Counted from the first letter of the stretch, positions 13,601-26,276 are shown. The stretch is 64,000 nucleotides of DNA from Rostratula benghalensis (GCA_013399305.1 VXAI01000015.1:1311965-1375964); one strand, 5' to 3'. Notes: generated by a model from the sequence alone, not told the origin. Translations and numbers: made by a program.

Positions 13601-16600
13601 CTGAAAAAAATTGCTCCAAAAATCAAATTAATTGCTGGGAACATTTCTTGATATACCTTGTTTTCAGAGTCTGAAGAAAGCAATGTCCAGTTCTCACCTG
13701 TGGAGCTCTTCCCTTTTGTCAGCAGCCACTGATCTAATTGCAGTTCCATGCAGGAAAGGCTCATCAACATCATATCCTTCAGAAAAAGTATGGAGGTATC
13801 AAAAAGAGTACATAGGAAGACATATACAGAATAATAATAAAAAAACCCCACCACTGCTAGATTTGCAATTCACTTCAAAGAAAAACCTTCATCTTGTCCT
13901 CTTGGGATTTCTATTCCCAAGCTGGAACTACTTCTTCCTCTAAGTTGTATAATCACATATAGAAATCAACAGGTACAAACCAAACAATACTTAGAAGGAG
14001 CATTACAAAACAATAAAAATGTCAGCTCATAAAAGAACACAGTCACAACGCCATTGCCTGATGTTAGAAAAAAGTAACATCCTTATTTTTGTATGTGGCT
14101 GAAAGGAAACTACATTAAGTTGCTATATCATGCTAAAGCATGTTTCCAGAATATAGCAGAAGTACTGATATTTGAGAAATAAAAAGTCTATATCCTATAA
14201 TTTTTTCAGTATTTATCTCCAAGAGACTGAGTATGTACTCTAGTCTTATCAGCTTATTAATGCTTTCTGGATAAAGTTCGGGAGTATATTAAAAATCACA
14301 TTATCATGGATCTCTGCCAGGTAGTTTTGTGCAGTGTAGAACAGACTATTTTCCGATTAAATTTATAGGAATAAGGGCTACAAGTCCAGCTATATAAAAC
14401 AGGTGCTTGTGAAAAGGTTCAAAAGTCCATATATGTTACCAGGATAACTCTTTACAATCTTAAAACCCCAAATTGATTACACTCAAGGTAGTTTGCAGAT
14501 CAAGTTGAAAATAATTTCAAGGATGAAAAGGAATGGGCAAGCATGAGGACAGTGATTTTTAATAGTATAGCTACAAATCTTGGCTTCTTAGATTTTACAT
14601 ACAAGCAAGCAGTTACACAGTAATAATGAGAACCAAGTGAATACATTTATAAATACATTTACTTTTGTTTAAAAAAGGGTATATCTATGAATATCTATGA
14701 AAAAGAGATATGAGAACATATCAACATATCTATGAAAAATATACTGAAATACAGAAGCCACAGGATATATAAAAAATTTAACATCTGCTACTTGGCAATA
14801 CATTTGTTTTGTAAACTAAGTCAATGGAATACACTTTTCAGAATTCCTTTTTCATTTGCCAAAAAGCAAAAGACTGTTGATCTAAAAAAAAATAAATATA
14901 TATTTCAAACTGCACATCTAAGTCATGAAAATGAATGCACATTGCTAGCACTAAAACAACAATATAGGCAGGCCCACCAGACTAGACGTTTGAGCACCCA
15001 TTTATAATCCAAGTACAATCATCTTGTGTCACTAAGCCTGTTTAAATTAATGAACTTATCATTTTTTCTATTTGCATTTAAGTAATATACAGATTTATAA
15101 AGGTAAAGGGCGATGCTGAGGAGCGGGTAGGAATAGTTTGCTTGGCTGGGGTTTTTTTAATGTAAATTGCAGATTATTTTAAAACTCTACTGTATTTACT
15201 CTATTTAGAGCAGAAATGCTGACCCTCAACCAGTCAGTGTGAACACAGTGGCCTCTCTATTCACCTGCTGACAAAACAAAACTTCGTGTCATATCAGAAG
15301 CAAATGGAGGGAGGAAAAAGTAACAACAGTATAAAGGAGTAAAATGTATTTATGTTTATAACTCTATGTGTGTATATATATATATACATACACATATAAT
15401 AGGGTATAGTTGCATATAGGATCAGCCAGGTATGTTCTGGATCTCAGGAACTGTTACATGATCTGCAGTAGACCACAGTTTGTGAAAACACAACAGCAAG
15501 GAGAAGCAGCTCCCCAGACAGAGCTAAGTCTAATTGCAGGATTTCGGTTAGGTAGTTCTGGCACACAGAGTGCAACACAGCAGCAAACAGAAGTAAAAGC
15601 AAGTGTTTTATTACCTTGATATGCTGATTGCTTGAGTCCCTCAGTAACGGATTGGGAAGACTACTACTATGCTTTCTCCAGCTATTATAGATACTAAGGA
15701 CCACCTCACACAAGCCAGGAGGCCACTTCACTAGGAACTTGTGGCTGATGACTTTTAGATATCTCATCATCAGCTCCAAGATCCCACCATTGTTCAAGTT
15801 ATCCAGAAGGAATTCATGAACGTCCTGTTTTTCTAGAAAGCAGATAAACAGAGAGATATCCGTGTTTAAGGTCAAGGCAGACCATAATTTGAAACATGTG
15901 AGTTTCAACAGTGTTTTATGCACTAATCTTACAGCAATTCTCCTGTGCTGCCTACATGCAGAATTATGTTATGGTATTTCAATCTGTTTAAATGAGACAC
16001 CGCACACAACAGAGCTCTTGCACAGAGTAATTAAACAGACTTAAAAAGTAAATCATACCTGTTACCAACTGAGATATTTCTATGCCATAAAATTAGACTT
16101 TTTGAAATAACATAAGCTTCTGTATCTTCTAGATATGATAAGAAAATACAGAAAATAAAGCATACAATATGGAAGAAACAACAGAGAAAGAGTGTTGTTT
16201 ATAATTACATCCTTACCAGATTCCATAAATGTTGTAGAATCAAACGACATTCTATGTGGTCCAACATGCTGGAAATTTTCCTCTTTGATCTCTGACTGCA
16301 CCTCATAATTATTGAAAGGGTCCTCCTCCTCCTCTGGATCTAATTTCCTCAGTCTGTGTGAAAGGGGGGCAAAACCAAAATCTTCATTCTTCCTTTCATT
16401 ACTAAGTGAAACTTAATCATGGCACTTTGTGCTTGTTTTAACAGTGACAGTACATTAACTGAAGCAAACTCAGAGATTTACACCCAGTTCCCAAATTCTG
16501 TCCAAACTTGCTTATCTTTTGACATCTGCATTGTCCTCAATTCAGTTTCACATTAACAAAGGCTTTCTTATTTATCAATTAGATTTAGTATTTTTCATTT

Positions 16601-19600
16601 AAAACACTTTCAGTAAATTTCTAAGACAATGCATCATATCTGCTTCAAAAAATACCATGAGTCTATCTAGTGGTTTTAAGGTTGAGGTGTATCAATCAAA
16701 CAAAACCCCACACAGCTTCCTCTGCTCAGGCCTTGATACTCTGATAATAAAGTTCTTGCTGTACAGTACCTGGAAGGAAGGAACTTCACCAACAGCTCTT
16801 GAAAGTCAACCTTCTCCTCTTTCTTACACTTGGTGTTCCGGACTCTAGCAGATCTCCTTTTTGCTGTTTCACCACTATCCTCTGTAATTCTCCTTCGCTT
16901 TACGCCTTTCTTAGATTTATCACCTGCAGATATGTCACCTGGAAACAGAATTTTAAAAAAACAAACAAACAAACACCAACAGGTTAAATTGCCAAACAAG
17001 ATAATCTTTTCAATTAAAAAAAAAAAGTTATATGTGGCTGACACCATTGTTTTTCTATAAAAACACTTGAGATTAATTGTTTTACTTTGGAAGACAGTGC
17101 CAAAAATTTAAAAATAATTTTTAAAATAATTTTAATATAATCTGGCTAAGGCATTTTGCATAAAAACTCTTGTCTGAGGCAAGAAGCAGACTTACTGAAA
17201 ATTCTGCATTTGACTATTCATTAGAATTCATTATTTTAGTCTTCAAGAACTTTCTGAAATGGAAATCAGAAGAATCTGCCTTTAGCTCCAGAAACACCTG
17301 TAAGTTCCCATGAATATCAACAAAATACTGGTAACTCCTTGATAGTTCTAGATATGTAAATATGTATACAGCTACCGTATAAAATATTCAAACTTTTTGC
17401 TACAGATTTCAAATAAATATAGCTGACAGCTCGGATCTCTCAGGTTCTTACAGTTACACATGAGCAGAAGAATAGTCCAGTCATCTTTTTCTGTAACAGC
17501 TCATTCATTCTGAGGAGCTCAAGGCTCTTCACAACATTAAAAGCTTGATATGCATCACCACTGACAGAGCCACATTCTTCTAATCTTAAGAAAAACTGAA
17601 GTATGAGGCAATGGCCCAAAACAGAAGAACTTAAATACTCCTGCACTGGAGTAACAATCAAGAATAAGTCAATCTGATGCACAATTCCATTAGATGGAAA
17701 AGTAAGTCCCACGTTGTGTCCTATGTTTTAGTCAGGAACCAAGGATTTTTAGAGACTCTGGTGACGTTCCTTTTCTGATGTGAAGGGTTAACAGAACCAA
17801 ATTTCATAGAGCTCCACTCTACTTTTTCTACCAGATGTTTTACACATGCTCAGATTTTTACAAATTCAGATTCCCACTGAATTCTGTAGTGCTTTTATTA
17901 CCCAGATAAGTACAAAAGATATCTTGAATCTTAGACTGAGGTACCTTGCTCACCTACAGTAGCTCCCGGTTCCAATGAACTCTGACTGTGACTTGGAAAG
18001 TTGGGTGTTGTTGGAGTATAAGGTAACACAGGTTCTTGCACTGTCACCACTGGATTAGTGCTGACAGGAGTTGGCTGAATAACGCTGACAGGAGCGGAGG
18101 TAGGAGACAGAGTCAGATGTTGAACTGGGTCTCTGTATTCTGAGAGATCAATTCTCTTTCCTAGACTAGGCCGAGGAGGATCACAAGTGGTGAGGTGGTG
18201 ATACATGGCAAGTAAAGCTTCTCCTAAACACTTCCACCTGCGTGTGGAAACACAATGGTATTGCTACTTCATTAATTCTGGTCACATTGTTCTGTAAATT
18301 ATATTCAAAACCAAAGAGCATTCAGCTTTTTTTTCCTCCAATAGCTTAGAGGTAGCAAGAGCAACTTTTCAGTGGAAGAGGAATACACTTCTGAGGGTCA
18401 AAATCTGGCCCGTGACTAGGAAAGCTGGAGATGATCTTCATAAGGACCATCAACAATTTCAGGCCTGGAAAAGAGGTCCTTAGAAGCTTTCCTTCTAGAG
18501 TAGACCACTTAGAAAAACAAGAACAAAATGTGGCAGCAGGCAGAAGTTTTCAGGAAACTGATGAGTTGGTTGCATAGGAAGGAAATGGGACTTAATAATA
18601 TGCCTAATGTCAAAAAATGTCTCTAACAAAAGGTTTATGCAGTAGTTGCTGAGGAAATTACTCTACACTGAACCCTAACCCTAAAGTAGCGTCAAATGAA
18701 TCATGTTCAGATTCTGCATTCAATCAACAATAAAAAAATCTCACCCTTATCCACAAGTAGAAGCAACTTTTCTGCAATAGGACCTACATGCAGTCCACAT
18801 ATTAATTAAAATATAAAAAATAAAAAACAAAAGGAAAACCAATCATTTATGCCTTGAAAAAGACATACAAAACAACTTATTAGTAACCTTATATATAGTT
18901 GCAAATAAAGACCTGTAATTTGCTTCCCAGTTTCATTATCCCAATAATAAAAACATTTTTTTGAAAAGCTAAACTTTGAAATTCATACAGAAACTAATCA
19001 TGTATGAAAAATCTAACAGAACAGTTGGAATGGCTGTCAAAGCACTCTTAGTCAAGATTTATTATTTTTTTTACATCACTGGTTTTAATTCAAAGGTTGA
19101 AAACTGATAAATATGGGGTTTACGCTGAAGTCATAACAATGCAAAACCAACCTATAAACTCACAAAAATATGAAAACACTAGGGGTTTTGTTCGTTTTTA
19201 CATTAAAAAAGGAAGTATTCTGAAGTGCTACATCAATGTCAGCATAAGTGGCTTGTGAGAAACGTTTAAATAGAGAAAATATGAAGACTTACGTGAAAAA
19301 GGGAATCAGCTGGACCAGTCTGAGGTCTGGTTCTCTGTCACGCACAAGCAAAGCTTGTCTTTTCTTACGGAGCTCCAGTGCTTCATCTATGATTCTTCCT
19401 CTTTCAGCTGCACTTACATTTACATTGTGGATAGACATGTCACTAAGAAATAAGAAATGAAGACAAGTTAAAGTTTTTGTTTGTTGTTTGGGTGGGTTTT
19501 GTTGCTTGGTTTGTTGTTTGTTTTTTTTTTTTAAAGCTTGGGAAGATTCAATTGATATCTTCTTATAACAAAAATAACCAGTGTTAAAAAGAGCGTTCAA

Positions 19601-22600
19601 TTAACATTATTTCCAACCTTAATAGCACACATATAGAAGCGTTCACCATCTGAAATCTTTGTTCTGCCTTAAAAAATACAAGATAAAGGGAGATTCTCCT
19701 ATTCTGTTTTCCAAACACTGAGAAATGATGGGGAAGGCAGGAGGTATTGTTTTCTTTCTGGGACAGAAGGGTTTTGCTTCAGAAAAAAATGTGTGGCTGA
19801 GAAATTCCTTTCACTCCAAAATGTATTTTGACAAATTCACATCATCACAAATAAAATTTGGAGTCGAAAATGCTCTTGTATAGCCTGAGTCTAGGAATGA
19901 CTTTTTGAAAGTGAAAACTAATCCACTTTTTCATAGATATCAATATCTAGAAACAAACAAACAAAAAAGTGGCTTGGTTTGTTTTTTTTAATTAAGAAAA
20001 GAATGCTAAAATGAAAGCTGTATGTATCAGCTGCAAATACGTAAAATAAAACAAAAGGAGATGATTACAATAGATCTAGGTATGAAGATAGGTAAGCAGC
20101 AGCAAATTGATTTTTTGCATCTTTCTACCTCCCTCCAAAAGTAATTACTGAAGAATATTCTGTCAGTAGCACCAACACTTAGCATTGATTTATTATTTAG
20201 AAGGCAGGGCAGCAAGATACTGTTAAAGCTTAAAGCATTGTATCTCACCAGCTTTTCTGAACTATCCCAAACCCAAAATTTAAAACTCCAAATGCAGTAC
20301 GTAGTATAAGATGGCATTCACCATTTGAGGAACATCCTTAAAGAATCTTTCCGGAGGCAAGGCTGCTCCTCAAAGATCTTCTCCTTCAGAACCAATCCTT
20401 TGCTATATAGACAGTCTTTTTCCAAAGCTTTGCAGATAAAATACAAACACGCTGACAGAGAAACAGAAATTGAATGATCAATTACCGCTCTGCTTCAGTC
20501 AACAGCTCCCATTTCTGGGCTTCACATTCACCACCAAATTCCAACTAAATATGACATTTACATAAATTAGAACAATACCTTTGTAACACACCAAAGAATT
20601 ACATGGTTACAGTTAAAATAACATGTTCTATCTTCCCAAGTATTACATCCAGAAAGAATATAATTAATTTTATTTAAACAAATTTTGCAGTGCATCTTTT
20701 ATTTATTTCCAGGACTCCATACCTGGAAGAAGAAATTAGAACCACAGAGCAGAATCACAATCATTTACCAAATTCACGTAAACAAATGTCTTAAGTGCAG
20801 GTTCCATTAGTGACAAGCAATGTATCCCACCAGGGTTTTGCTCACATGGGCAATTAGGTGAAGAGAATTAGGACCGGTCCAGTAGGACAAGGGAATCAGA
20901 TTCAACATTTCTGCCAACTTGTAAATTCTCTCCTAAACTTCCTTTGAATGAGTTCATCCACTGACTATTATTCAAAGGTAGAATCTTAGGGTCAGTTATA
21001 TCAACTCTTGTAACTACAATAAACTGTCACAACTACAACTACGTACGAGGCTATGAACTAGACTCTAGTTTTATACTCAAATCCTGGAACTATGTAGCCG
21101 TAAATAACTAGAAAGAGACAATCAACATATATTGAAAGGCAAGAGAACAGTCTACAGGGAAACTTCTTGCAGAGGGTCAGATCTAAGAGAGCCCAGACAT
21201 CTATTTTTGTGTCAATTCTTGTTACCCTAAACCATTATACTTTATCATGAAATAAAAAAAATATCTCTATCGTGAAGTAAAAGTCTCCATCATACCCTAA
21301 AGTACTGCTTACATAAGATACACTTTCTCCTATACAACTGCGTCATTACAATTTTTTACCAATGTGTAAAATTGTACTTATCTTGAGAAATTTTTTTGCT
21401 GTACCATACTTACTTGTGTAGTCACTGAGTGTGTACAGGATTGTGATAAGGTTATCTAAACAAGGCCAGTGATCAGGATTACACCTGAGACCTTCTTCAA
21501 AAGCATGACGAGCCAAAGGGAGGCGAATTAGTTTTACTGCCACACGACCAATTTTATACCATAGGTTGACATCAGTGGAGTCTAGCATCACAGCCTAGAA
21601 AGCATAACAAACAACATTGTTCACATTTAAGACATGCATATCCACTTGTCTACAGGGATTTGCACTGCTTTAATTTTCAGCAGGGTCACTACTAAATTTG
21701 GGGACTGAATGGTGGACCAATTCTATCACATGTAATGCCAGAAACTACACAGAATTCATTCAAATGTTGTATGATGAAAGGGGTACATTTACAATATTGA
21801 AGCTCCAGTGGTTTATTTCAGCTGTACTGTACCTCCAAGTAGAATTCCATGGCTGTCTCTAAGTCATCCCGTTGTGCTGCCAGCTGTGCCAGGTTTTTAT
21901 AGGTGGAATATTTTAACATCAAGCCTGGATGTTTCAGCCCTTCTTTCTCATCACCAGAAAGAACTGCCTAGAAATGATAAAAATAAATACAACGCAGGCA
22001 TTGGGAATTAAACAAACAAGAAGAACAGCAAACAACTTGCCAGTTGATAACACTGACATTTCTCATTACCCAATAAGAAATTAAATATGGAAGAAAATTA
22101 ANAAATTAATACTGTAAAATATATAATAAATACAGTTTCTAAAGTTTCATTCTGCAAAGGTCACTGACCTCTCGCAGAAGACGAATCTCAAGCAGCTCAT
22201 GGTAAGCTTTAGCAGACTCTTCAAATCGGTCATGTTTCTGAAGGTCCAAGGCTTTGTGGTACAAGGCAAAAGCTTCTGCTTCCTGTGGTTTAAAAAATAA
22301 GAACCTGCTTTGTTGGGCAACTTTACTAAATGTACTTATTACAATATACTTATATTTATTATGAATATCAGTGGTTTCACACTTTTAATACTTTCTGCTA
22401 TACAGCACTAGTTGATGTGCAGACCCTATAACAGAACATTAGCATTACTGACCTAATACAGCACATTTGAATGAAATCTTACCTTGCTAAAGGAGGGTTC
22501 AAGAGGTAAGACATTAACACAACTTTCTTAAAAACAAAGAATTATGGTTGAACAATCCCTGCAACAAGAGAGGGCAAAACTCTCATCAAGATAAAACTTC

Positions 22601-23139
22601 ATGAAGAAACTTATGGGTTTACTTACTTGAGCCTCCTTTGTTTGTGTCTTATGACTTTTGAAGGTACCTTCGTAGTCATCCTCAACTGTGGAGCTGGCAT
22701 TCAGTGCTGCGATTCGAATCTAGAATGATAGTCGAGACGCAACAAGAAATGTTAAATCTACAAGTCCCAGTTTCCCTTGCAAGCTGGATTTTTCTCTTTT
22801 CTTCTTTAACTTTACTTGGTGAATGGACAATACTGAGAGATCTCTACACAAAATTACAAAAACTCTAATTAATTTAGTCATTGCTAATTGCAAATGATAA
22901 AATATCAAAACAATCCCCCCGAGAGCAGCTAAGACCCCAAAATTTCAAATGTCTTGCAAGCAAGAGCTTCCCTTGCTTGCATTACAGTGATTTTTTTTCA
23001 AATTCTTAAATTTACCAATAACTACAATCACTCCAAAAGCAATATAAATTTATTCTGAGTCCGAGGAAAAGAAAAAAAAAAAATACAGTTTTATTTCTAC
23101 AAAAGCATCTCGAAAACTATCTCAATAAGCCCTTACCAT
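1508..23139 (-). CDS. CABIN1: CABIN1, calcineurin-binding protein 1 (5' half; 3' part off the left edge)
   Basis: Nuclear scaffold protein. From family knowledge it belongs to the HIRA-UBN1-CABIN1-ASF1A histone H3.3 deposition complex and represses calcineurin and MEF2. Coding exons, high to low: 23139-23137 (ATG only), 22719-22627, 22282-22169, 21967-21833, 21594-21414, 20451-20322, 19442-19293, 18237-17954, 16938-16770, 16353-16217, 15832-15615, 13776-13698, 13463-13276, 12037-11888, 11367-11173, 10018-9782, 8349-8196, 7958-7843, 1669-1508. Together they give 2895 nt, 965 codons with no stop, and every junction has AG/GT and continuous phase. Segments such as [38 protein letters not shown] and [12 protein letters not shown] match vertebrate CABIN1 as I remember it (human about 2,220 residues). 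The calcineurin- and MEF2-binding C-terminus is not in this window. Confidence 0.96.
4829..5065 (-). other. Unassigned protein-like ORF inside CABIN1 intron 19
   Basis: 78 codons from an ATG at 5065, ending in TGA. The composition looks protein-like: acidic N-terminal part ([13 protein letters not shown]), then amphipathic Leu/Val-rich stretches ([20 protein letters not shown]) and [10 protein letters not shown] before the stop. The frame stays open about 70 nt upstream of the ATG. It lies on the CABIN1 sense strand, but the phase does not fit splicing from CABIN1 exon 19 via the nearest AG. I do not recognise the family. It could be a retrocopy remnant, an orphan last exon, or chance. Confidence 0.25.
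7762..7830 (+). mobile_element. CR1 LINE 3' end fragment
   Basis: Shows the diagnostic CR1 tail: CCCTTTCAACCTAAATTATT then CTATGAC, preceded by a degenerate 'GGCCAGATGA' block. It is oriented opposite to CABIN1, and its terminus lies 12 nt inside the intron from the exon 19 donor at 7843. Confidence 0.8.
7843..12037 (-). CDS. CABIN1: CABIN1 exons 15-19 (residues 628-911)
   Basis: Exons 12037-11888, 11367-11173, 10018-9782, 8349-8196 and 7958-7843. Recognisable stretches are [74 protein letters not shown], and [20 protein letters not shown]. Each of the first three exons is a whole number of codons (50, 65 and 79). The last donor (TTTTAT then GTAAGTG) lies 12 nt from a CR1 fragment. Confidence 0.94.
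11082..11125 (-). mobile_element. Short CR1 LINE fragment
   Basis: TCATAGAATG...TTTGGAAGGGACCTTAA is the reverse complement of the CR1 3' end. Only about 44 nt are recognisable. It lies about 50 nt inside the intron after CABIN1 exon 16. Confidence 0.7.
13276..15832 (-). CDS. CABIN1: CABIN1 exons 12-14 (residues 466-627)
   Basis: Exons 15832-15615, 13776-13698 and 13463-13276. The translation contains [36 protein letters not shown] and [20 protein letters not shown], all near-identical to mammalian CABIN1. The exon 13/14 join splits a Val codon (G then TT). This conserved helical block precedes a second TPR-like motif ([15 protein letters not shown]) in the next exon. Minus-strand open frames run past the exon ends here, so splice consensus rather than ORF ends set the limits. 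Confidence 0.94.
13777..15614. other. CABIN1 intron 12, with a TG/TA microsatellite
   Basis: 1.8 kb AT-rich intron. At about 15367-15399 there is an alternating TGTG/TATATA/CATACACA purine-pyrimidine tract. No exon-like or RNA-like element was seen. Confidence 0.6.
16217..19442 (-). CDS. CABIN1: CABIN1 exons 8-11, Pro/Thr-rich linker and basic nuclear-localisation-like region (residues 219-466)
   Basis: Exons 19442-19293, 18237-17954, 16938-16770 and 16353-16217. Exon 8 contains K-K-R-Q-A-L-L-V-R. Exon 9 is a low-complexity stretch rich in Pro, Thr, Ser and Val ([19 protein letters not shown]), likely disordered. Exon 10 holds clustered basic residues (KKGVKRRR and [14 protein letters not shown]) that look like a bipartite nuclear localisation signal, consistent with the protein's nuclear role. 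Exon 11 adds an acidic run (DPEEEEDP). Phases 2, 2, 1, 2 connect cleanly. Confidence 0.93.
20322..22719 (-). CDS. CABIN1: CABIN1 exons 3-7, N-terminal TPR region (residues 2-219)
   Basis: Exons 22719-22627, 22282-22169, 21967-21833, 21594-21414 and 20451-20322. The translation shows tetratricopeptide-like helical pairs: [11 protein letters not shown] with F-E-E-S-A-K-A-Y (about residues 35-65), then [21 protein letters not shown] (about 90-113), then [11 protein letters not shown] (about 124-134) and [14 protein letters not shown] (about 142-155), plus a final helix pair around I-C-K-A-L-E-K-D-C. TPRs are protein-interaction surfaces. A single undetermined base (22102) lies in the intron between exons 4 and 5 and does not touch coding sequence. 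Confidence 0.93.
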
Positions 23140-23202
23140 GTTCACAGCTATTCACACTGTCTTGTCTCCAGGATTAGGAGGAAGGGCCTAGCACAAACAG
23201 GT
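23137..23202 (-). other. CABIN1: CABIN1 exon 2: 5' UTR end plus the initiator ATG
   Basis: Acceptor TTTGCTTTCCAG ends at 23203, and the exon ends GAACATG followed by the donor GTAAGG. The ATG at 23139-23137 is the last codon before the intron. The next exon opens directly with ATT CGA ATC (Ile-Arg-Ile), which gives the known CABIN1 N-terminus M-I-R-I-A-A-L-N. Exon 3 contains no upstream Met of its own, so this split arrangement fixes the start. Confidence 0.85.
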
Positions 23203-25974
23203 CTGGAAAGCAAACAGGATTAGAATATTTATTCAGTCCATAAAGAAAGCATTCAGAAGTAACAGACAGGCTGGGAATACTTTAATCAATAACTAATTAA
23301 CAGTTCTATGTCAACACCACCCCATACCAAGAGATAAATTGTACTACCACAAAGGAACAATAACATTAAAGTGAATTTTAACTAGAGACAGAGGATAAAA
23401 TACAAAGTTAAACACATTCACTACTTCAGAACGGCTTTCAAAACACTAGTCCTGTTGACAAGGGGGGTGGGGGTGGAAGTATTGGCAATTTAATTACAGC
23501 TGTAAGGTTATTCAGTTAGACTGTGTAATATTTAATTAACATACAGTAGATTAACAACATTACAACACGAACCTCTTCAATGACAAAAGCTAAAATGAAA
23601 AAAGGTTCTTTAACGCATGGACATTTTATCAACTTTTATCTCTAGCACAAACCAGAGTGCTCTCTCATGTTTGGAAAGTACAGCACCTACAGATATTTAC
23701 AGAACAGGAAAGGAAAAAAATAGAAGGTTATCTGTGTCAGACAGACTTGCAGCAGGCCACAGTGGCTAATCAATCCATTGCTGAAAATATTGTCTGTGCC
23801 TGGAAATTCCTCTCATTAAAAATGTTTTCATTACTGTTATCCCTGCTAGAACAGAACCATCATCTATAACACAGTTGTCTTTTCTGACTACATTCACCAT
23901 CTGCAGACCACCTCTATTGCAAAACCCAGGTATAGCTACTGCATATTCAAGTAGAAGTATTAGATTTACACACACACACACAAAAAAAAAAAAAAAAAGA
24001 AACTGAACTTTTACTAACTGGTACTTCTTTATTCTGAAGGAAAAATACTAATGTTTCCAGTCTCTTTATCACTGATAAAAAGTTTAAAGTGGAAAAAACA
24101 CATTTATAATCTGTAAGTCATTTTTCCTCATAATGAAACCCATCATTTATATTCTATTAATTGCCTGAAACAATATGTTACTAAATGCAAAAAAATATGA
24201 GAGTTCTGTGCTGCTTTCTAAGAAAAGCTTCACTGCTACGTGATAAAACCTTCCCAGCAACTCAAAAAGATGACACATGCAAGACAGGCTAAACACAGTC
24301 TTTAATATTGGAGACCATGTTAATAGAAGAATAAGTCCAGAATTAACCACAGCAGGAAGCAGTGGGAGTTTTGAACTATAAACTGAATTAACTCATACAT
24401 CATCATGATTAGTTCTGCAGGCAGAGAGAATAATGCTTTGACAGGAATTTCATTCATTCAGCAACGATATTTTGCTTACCCATGCACCACTTACTTTCCT
24501 CGCTTGCAGCTAAATCAGACTAACAACTGCACAGCAATAAAGCATTTTTCTCTTTAAGTCACTAAATTAACATTAATAAAACCACAAATCTCGTTCAGGA
24601 CAAGGACTCGTTGTCTACTTTGCATATGGAGAAGAAATATGCACAGAGATAAATGGTTATCTCTTTCAGAAATATTGAATGCCCCGGGTTTTGACAGAAA
24701 GTGCAGATGCTTATGGCATCTAAATAAATAAGACTGTATAATTCCAAAGCAATTACATATTTAAACTGAGTGTTTCTAAGCTCACTTACAAATATGCCTG
24801 TATTCAGAAACATGCTCAAGTCTTTTGCTGAATCCACATAATCTTGCTCAAAATGGCAGAGGAAGTCAACAGGAGAGAGTTTACTTCCGTGGTTAGACTG
24901 CCAGCAAAACTGCAACTACAGAAAAGGTGGGGAAACAATTTTAATTTTACTTTTTATTTATACAGAAAATTTGTAACACATATTTAGCAGCTTTCCTCTC
25001 TGCTGTCCACAAGTGGAGAGCACATAACCAAATAGAACAGTGTAATGCTTGTGAAAAACAGGACAAGGATATTGTCTCCATACAACTTTTATACTGGTGT
25101 CAGGCCGGTGGGAGGTGTGGTTCATTTATTTTTAAACCAGGCACTATACATGGTCGCAAATCTAACTGTGGACTGAGTTATAACAGTGTCGTAACATCTA
25201 GGAATTAAGTATATCACTACAAGCACTTTCAGAGGAACATATCTACATCAAATCAGGTAGGAAAAAAGAATTTGTCTTTAATACAAAGTATTATGAACCA
25301 GTCTGAATTGTTTCATTTACAAGAGTGCCTCAGCTATAAATCTGTGGCTATGGCAGGTGAGCACATCCTCAAAAGGCTACAATACCTCTTTAAAGCCTTT
25401 GGCTTTCAAATCTTATCTCCTTTTACCTCAGCAGTCATAAACTCATGTAAAAATTTCAAATATCAGCTCTTGTTCCCAGAGCTTGTGTGAGTCTCAACTG
25501 CAAAAACAGAAACAAAGGAAATTATCTTGGGCTTTCCTGGCTTTTGTTGCTGTTGCTGCACTTGGGATCCACACACTGCAAATACACATTTGTTAAAAAT
25601 CAGGAGTTTGGCGTGGCTTTTTAAGTTTTGGGTTGGGTTTTTTACCATTGCAAAGATCACCTCCGCCGTATTTTTGCAAAAGCCATTTTTACCGAAACAC
25701 GGTAACTTTCCGCGAGGAGGTGCGGGGACACCCCTCACGCTGCTTGCCGGGCTCCCCTTCCCGGAGGGTGGCACAAAGGGCCGGGAGAAGGCGGGAGAGG
25801 GAAGGGAGCCCACGTTCGCCTCTGCCCGTGGCTCGGCGGAGGGAAGCAGGCGAGGGCCCGCCGCCTGGGGCCGGGCTCTGGCACCCCTCGCCGGCGAGCC
25901 GCGCAGGGACAGGGACAAGGCCCCGGCAGCCGCTCGAGCTCCTCCACGGGGCCGGGGGCGGACGGGACACTCAC
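23203..25974. other. CABIN1 intron 1
   Basis: 2.8 kb between the non-coding first exon and the ATG-bearing exon 2. It holds the CA/poly(A) repeat and otherwise AT-rich unique sequence. Several short open frames, such as the minus-strand 24595-24915, show no recognisable domain and no conserved splice frame. Confidence 0.6.
23965..23999 (+). repeat. (CA)n followed by poly(A)
   Basis: About seven CA units followed by roughly 18 A in CABIN1 intron 1. This is a simple sequence repeat. Confidence 0.85.
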
Positions 25975-26150
25975 CTCACAGGGCCGCCCCCGGGATGCCG
26001 GCGGTGCTCCCGGAGCGGCTCCCTCAGGCGAGCAGCGGCTCCCCGGAGAGGCGGCCTCACCGGCGATCTCCACGGCAACCCCCCCAGAGCCCCACGTGCC
26101 AATAAACAGGTCGTTCGTTGGCCCAGCAGCCGTTCCGTAAAAGGCCAATG
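25975..26150 (-). other. CABIN1: CABIN1 exon 1, 5' untranslated (start approximate)
   Basis: A strong donor (TGTGAG then GTGAGT on the minus strand) sits inside the CpG island, with the exon ending at 25975. The next exon carries the start codon, so this one is non-coding. The transcription start is not visible; 26,100-26,200 is a guess based on the island and on CCAAT pentamers at about 26,098 and 26,143. The donor is clear, the 5' limit is not. Confidence 0.6.
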
Positions 26151-26195
26151 GGAACGCTGAGAAGAGGGAGGCGGGGAAGGGCGGGCCGAGGCCAG

Positions 26196-26276
26196 GGCTG
26201 AGGCTGAGGCTGAGGCTGAGGCTGAGGCTGAGGCTGAGGCTGAGGCTGAGGCTGAGGCTGAGGCTGAGGCTGAGGC
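26196..26276 (+). repeat. (GGCTGA)n hexanucleotide repeat, about 13.5 copies
   Basis: Near-perfect tandem GGCTGA units starting within AGGGCTGAGG and ending at GAGGCCTG. It lies at the upstream edge of the CABIN1 CpG island. In the minus-strand sense it reads TCAGCC repeats. Confidence 0.95.

Noticed and set aside
18670..18685. Telomere-like AACCCTAACCCTAA
   Set aside because: Only two units in a CABIN1 intron. This is too short to call an interstitial telomere remnant.
25463..26160. Long overlapping ORFs on both strands (up to 192 codons)
   Set aside because: They lie in the CABIN1 CpG island, are rich in Arg, Pro, Gly and Ala, and overlap each other. GC richness explains the lack of stops.
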